Of a stretch of DNA of 48,224 nt, positions 45,832 through 48,224 are shown piece by piece. The notes under the pieces were generated by a model, which saw only the letters and a program-made list of their open reading frames with translations, was not told the origin of the DNA and did no database searches. The position numbers and the translations under genes are program-made. Origin of the DNA: Pseudobutyrivibrio xylanivorans (GTDB taxonomy: Bacteria; Bacillota; Clostridia; Lachnospirales; Lachnospiraceae); contig NZ_CP043029.1 of NCBI RefSeq assembly GCF_008935055.1, forward strand, positions 4,763 to 52,986. The letters are read 5' to 3'. Each line of letters begins with the position of its first letter. Positions within the stretch are counted from its first letter, which is position 1.

Positions 45832-46062
45832 TTATTGGTTTTCCTGATTAAACCACTTTTTATACTCTCTATTTCTCCTACTTCCAATAAAGACCAGTGT
45901 ACCTTCATCGTCATCATCATTATCATAAACCAAAATCATGTATTTATTGACTATATGGCTAAGCTGGTCGGCAGTAGTTCTCATGCCAAGCTTTAAATCA
46001 GAAACAGTTAAATATTTCTCATCCATAAGTGGCCTCCTTAGTCTGCGTAAACTAATATCCAT
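45832..46062 (-). CDS. Small hypothetical protein with two possible starts
   Basis: It is 76 residues from ATG 46062 (behind GGAGGAAGAG) or 64 residues from ATG 46026 (behind AGGAGG with a 6-base gap). The AGGAGG of the second also encodes Arg-Arg of the longer form. The body (VSDLKLGMRTTADQLSHIVN, then DDDDEGTLVFIGSRR) recalls short uncharacterised proteins seen in Lachnospiraceae next to retropepsin-like genes; I cannot name a function. It is the first gene of the accessory cluster, directly after the palindromic promoter at 46132-46160. Confidence 0.6.
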   Translation of the reverse strand: MDISLRRLRRPLMDEKYLTVSDLKLGMRTTADQLSHIVNKYMILVYDNDDDDEGTLVFIGSRRNREYKKWFNQENQ

Positions 46063-46131
46063 TACTCTTCCTCCATTATAACATTCCAGAATAAGTGAAT
46101 AAATAATCTTGCATTAACTTACTCCGTAGTT

Positions 46132-46160
46132 ATATTACGGTATATCCGTAATTCTGTCAA
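46132..46160 (-). promoter_or_regulatory. Promoter of the accessory cluster with a palindromic operator in the spacer
   Basis: Minus strand TTGACA (46160-46155), 17-base spacer, TAATAT (46137-46132; a weak -10). Between and over the boxes lies a perfect palindrome, ATTACGG-TATAT-CCGTAAT at 46134-46152, with a further TCCGTA half-site near 46123-46128. A palindrome of two 7-base arms inside a promoter suggests repression; the XRE protein at 43813 is a possible binder. A second TATAAT lies at about 46077-46082, nearer the gene. Confidence 0.5.
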
Positions 46161-46168
46161 CAGCCATG

Positions 46169-46197
46169 AAAAAGGACCTCCAATCTGGAGGTCCTTT
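46169..46197 (-). terminator. Rho-independent terminator downstream of flagellin
   Basis: Minus strand AAAGGACCTCCA pairs with TGGAGGTCCTTT across AGAT-type loop bases and ends with five T. It lies about 195 bases after the flagellin stop codon and probably acts as a backup to the hairpin at 46274-46302. Confidence 0.7.
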
Positions 46198-46273
46198 GTA
46201 GTCTTTTACATCCTTGTAAGTATACTCTCGAATTCCGTTTCTGAGAGAGTGCGTTAGCACCGTTTAAGAAAAT

Positions 46274-46302
46274 AGGGGGCTCCGGGATGGGAGTCCCCCA
46301 AT
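46274..46302 (-). terminator. First terminator after the flagellin gene
   Basis: Minus strand GGGGGACTCC...GGAGCCCCC forms a GC-rich hairpin (one mismatched pair) followed by TATTTTCTT. It lies about 90 bases after the stop codon. Confidence 0.55.
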
Positions 46303-46391
46303 CCCCTAGTTAGTACCGATTAACTAGTCTGCGCGAATCGAAAATCGATAATTTATGTGATTAAGAATGCTATGCTTCATTAATCTTAAGA

Positions 46392-48224
46392 TTAGCCAAG
46401 GATTGAAAGTACGCCCTGAGTAGCCTGGTTAGCCTGAGCAAGCATTGCCTGACCAGCCTGAGCAAGAATGTTATTCTTGCTGTATGTAACCATCTCATCA
46501 GCCATATCTGTATCACGGATACGTGACTCAGCTGCGTTAGAGTTCTCAACTACGTTATCAACGTTAGCGATTGTGTGCTCTAATCTGTTCTGAACAGCAC
46601 CGAGTGAAGATCTCTGCTCAGATACCTTAGCAACAGCGTCAGCGATTGCATCGATTGCATATGTTGCTGCTGTACCTGTATCATCATTTACGTTAATACC
46701 CTTAATTCCAAGGTATGCAGCGCTCATAGAATTAACATCAACGTTAATCTTGTTTGTCATATCAGCATCAGCACCAACATGAAGGTTGAATGAAAGCTTA
46801 TCTGTGTACTCTACAGTACCCTGCTTAATATCAAATGAACCATCGTTATTGCTAGTAACCTTTGCCTCTGTGTCTGCACCAATTGAAGAAGCCTTCTGAA
46901 GCTCTTCAGCCATAAGTGTATAAGCTCTTGTAGCTGAAATCTTGCTATCATCAGCTGCATCAATACCTGCTACAGTATCCTTCTTTGTAGTCCATGTATC
47001 GCCACTTGCTTCTTTATAGTCAACACGCTGACCTTCCTGAAGAAGCCCGATAATATGATCACGAGTGTACTTATTAGATGCGCTGTCTTCCTGGTCTGCA
47101 GTCTCAGCAATTGTATATTTTACTGAGTTTGAACCGTCAATGTTAGATACAGTAACGTTCTGACCACCCTTCATTGCACCAATTGATTTTGCAATCTCAG
47201 AAAACTTTTTTGCATCATATACGTCATCACCACTTGCTGCAGCGCCCTTAGTAGCTGTAAGTTCTTCACCAGAAACTGTAATAGAATCTCCAGCAGCAAT
47301 CTGAGAGCCCTTAACATGCTCTGCATATACCTTATTTTTATCTCCTGAGTTTGCATCTGCTACAGATGAATTGATATTGTAGATAGACTTCTCACCATCT
47401 TTAATATTTTTAACAATATTAAACTCTGTAACACCACCGCTTCGTGCCTGATCATCTATTGCTCTCTTGCCTGTATCTACTGCAGCTGTAGCACCCTGAC
47501 CATTACCGATACGTTTCCATGTAGAACCCTCTACTGCAATCTGACCAGTTGTCTTCATATGACCCTGAGCCTCATAAAGAGATGTTGCCTCATATGTAGA
47601 CTTGTCATACCATCCAGCCTTAACGTTAACAGCAGTATTATCTGTTGCTTGTGTCTGAGCATAATACTGATATACAGTACCATCTTTTGTTATAATCTGA
47701 TCACCAACATTAGCTGTTGCTGCCATTACATCTGAAGCCTTTACATCTTTTGTAATAGTAGTTGTCTTGCCATCAACTGTGATACTATCTCCAACACCTA
47801 ACTGCTTTGTTGACAATGTAAATGTGGTCTTATAGCTATCCTCAGACTTTCCTGAGCCAATCTTGTACTCCTTGCCACCGATCATAACCTGATCGCCATC
47901 CTTAAGCTTCTCTTTAAGAGTAAACTTAGTTGTGCCATTTACAGCGTTCTCTACAAGATCACCATCAAGACCAGCATCATGAGCCTTTACAGTCTTTGTA
48001 ACCTTTGTGTCGTTAGGATCACCTTTAAGTAAGTAAGTCTCGTTGAACTTGGTTGTCTCAGCAACACGATCGATTTCAGTTGTTAACTGCTCGATTTCGT
48101 CCTGGATTGACTTACGGTCTGTCTGGCTGTTAGTGCCGTTAGCTGCCTGAACTGCAAGCTCATTCATTCTCTGAAGCATTGAGTGAACTTCTGTTAATGC
48201 ACCTTCAGCTGTCTGTACTGCAGA
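46392..48224 (-). CDS. Flagellin, partial (N-terminus beyond the right edge), long central domain
   Basis: About 610 residues are visible. The right-edge part is the conserved D0/D1 helix region (SMLQRMNELAVQAANGTNSQ and RKSIQDEIEQLTTEIDRVAE). The last part is the conserved C-terminal helices (RLEHTIANVDNVVENSNAAE, MADEMVTYSKNNILAQAGQ, ending QGVLSILG). In between, about 400 residues form a variable surface domain with short repeated strands such as GDSITVDG and GDSITVSG. The missing N-terminus should be about 70 residues. It forms the flagellar filament and is exported by the flagellar type III system. The dense, well-used codons fit high expression. Being next to a glycan locus may mean it is glycosylated, but that is a guess. 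Confidence 0.93.
   Translation of the reverse strand, partial: SAVQTAEGALTEVHSMLQRMNELAVQAANGTNSQTDRKSIQDEIEQLTTEIDRVAETTKFNETYLLKGDPNDTKVTKTVKAHDAGLDGDLVENAVNGTTKFTLKEKLKDGDQVMIGGKEYKIGSGKSEDSYKTTFTLSTKQLGVGDSITVDGKTTTITKDVKASDVMAATANVGDQIITKDGTVYQYYAQTQATDNTAVNVKAGWYDKSTYEATSLYEAQGHMKTTGQIAVEGSTWKRIGNGQGATAAVDTGKRAIDDQARSGGVTEFNIVKNIKDGEKSIYNINSSVADANSGDKNKVYAEHVKGSQIAAGDSITVSGEELTATKGAAASGDDVYDAKKFSEIAKSIGAMKGGQNVTVSNIDGSNSVKYTIAETADQEDSASNKYTRDHIIGLLQEGQRVDYKEASGDTWTTKKDTVAGIDAADDSKISATRAYTLMAEELQKASSIGADTEAKVTSNNDGSFDIKQGTVEYTDKLSFNLHVGADADMTNKINVDVNSMSAAYLGIKGINVNDDTGTAATYAIDAIADAVAKVSEQRSSLGAVQNRLEHTIANVDNVVENSNAAESRIRDTDMADEMVTYSKNNILAQAGQAMLAQANQATQGVLSILG

Larger units (their letters stand above)
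46063..46391. other. Gene-free stretch between flagellin and the accessory cluster: terminators, hairpins and a promoter
   Basis: Read from the flagellin side: CTAGTTA/TAACTAG hairpin (about 46306-46327), a GGGGG-rich terminator hairpin (46274-46302), an imperfect ACTCTC/GAGAGAGT pairing (about 46222-46250), a second terminator (46169-46197), then the promoter and operator of the small-gene cluster. I see no gene in it. Confidence 0.6.

Noticed and set aside
45682..45996. Plus-strand 104-residue open frame
   Set aside because: It is antisense to the retropepsin-like gene and the small orphan, both of which have good ribosome binding sites and fit the operon direction.
1..48224. tRNA, rRNA or known riboswitch genes
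   Set aside because: I saw no cloverleaf with a GTTCRA-type arm, no ribosomal RNA signature and no recognisable riboswitch core on either strand. A covariance search was not possible here.

Overview
The window is low-GC DNA with strong AGGAGG-type ribosome binding sites, TTGACA/TATAAT-like promoters, a Gram-positive secreted surface protein and a flagellin. Gene content (WbsX-like transferases, polysaccharide pyruvyl transferase plus FrhB-like pairs, CotH/VTC/DUF4956, Rpn-like and PemK-like genes) suggests a motile anaerobic Firmicute of the Lachnospiraceae, such as the Butyrivibrio/Pseudobutyrivibrio/Roseburia group. The genus is an inference. Most of the window is one large cell-surface glycan locus.

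Layout: (1) 1-423, the end of an IS66-like element. (2) 441-18256, about 15 leftward genes with almost no gaps and no internal terminator that I can see: acyltransferases, two FrhB-like proteins, two polysaccharide pyruvyl transferases, a flippase, a Wzy-like polymerase, several GT4 enzymes, two tandem WbsX-like proteins, a SPASM radical SAM enzyme and a QueC-like PP-loop ATPase. A TTGTCA-18-TATAAT promoter lies at 18310-18339. (3) 18451-21620, a CotH / VTC / DUF4956 operon with its own promoter and terminator. (4) 21908-26089, a GtrB-like transferase, a GT-C-like membrane protein and a broken acyltransferase. (5) 26358-27659, a lone rightward GT61 gene with a near-consensus promoter and strong terminator. 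(6) 27764-29330, an IS110 element with a structured upstream segment that may be its bridge RNA. (7) 29586-35798, a 2070-residue secreted protein: NAGPA-type phosphodiester glycosidase, Ig-like modules, purple-acid-phosphatase-like metallophosphoesterase, wall-binding-type repeats, acidic tail. (8) 36207-40064, an acyltransferase, a GtrII-like membrane transferase and a second copy of the 17-kb GT4 gene. (9) 40223-43494, a divergent rightward operon: O-antigen ligase/polymerase, GT2, GT14-like. (10) 43523-46062, a leftward cluster of small accessory genes: PemK/MazF-like toxin with an XRE partner, a shrunken Rpn-like gene, an orphan, a retropepsin-like protein and a 64-76 residue orphan, behind a promoter containing a perfect palindrome. 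(11) 46392 to the right edge, flagellin without its N-terminus.

The left and right halves together could make, flip, polymerise, decorate and anchor a surface polysaccharide. Eight genes carry ten apparent frameshifts, nine in short homopolymers and one in a 5-bp tandem repeat. The interrupted genes are reported as pseudogenes over their full span. Sequencing or assembly error is a live alternative. For one of them an intact paralog in the window shows exactly which base is missing.

The best candidates for something undescribed are the radical SAM / PP-loop / pyruvyl transferase / FrhB block (11309-16015), the possible bridge RNA upstream of the IS110 gene, the large phosphodiester-glycosidase/phosphatase surface protein, and the retropepsin-containing accessory cluster.
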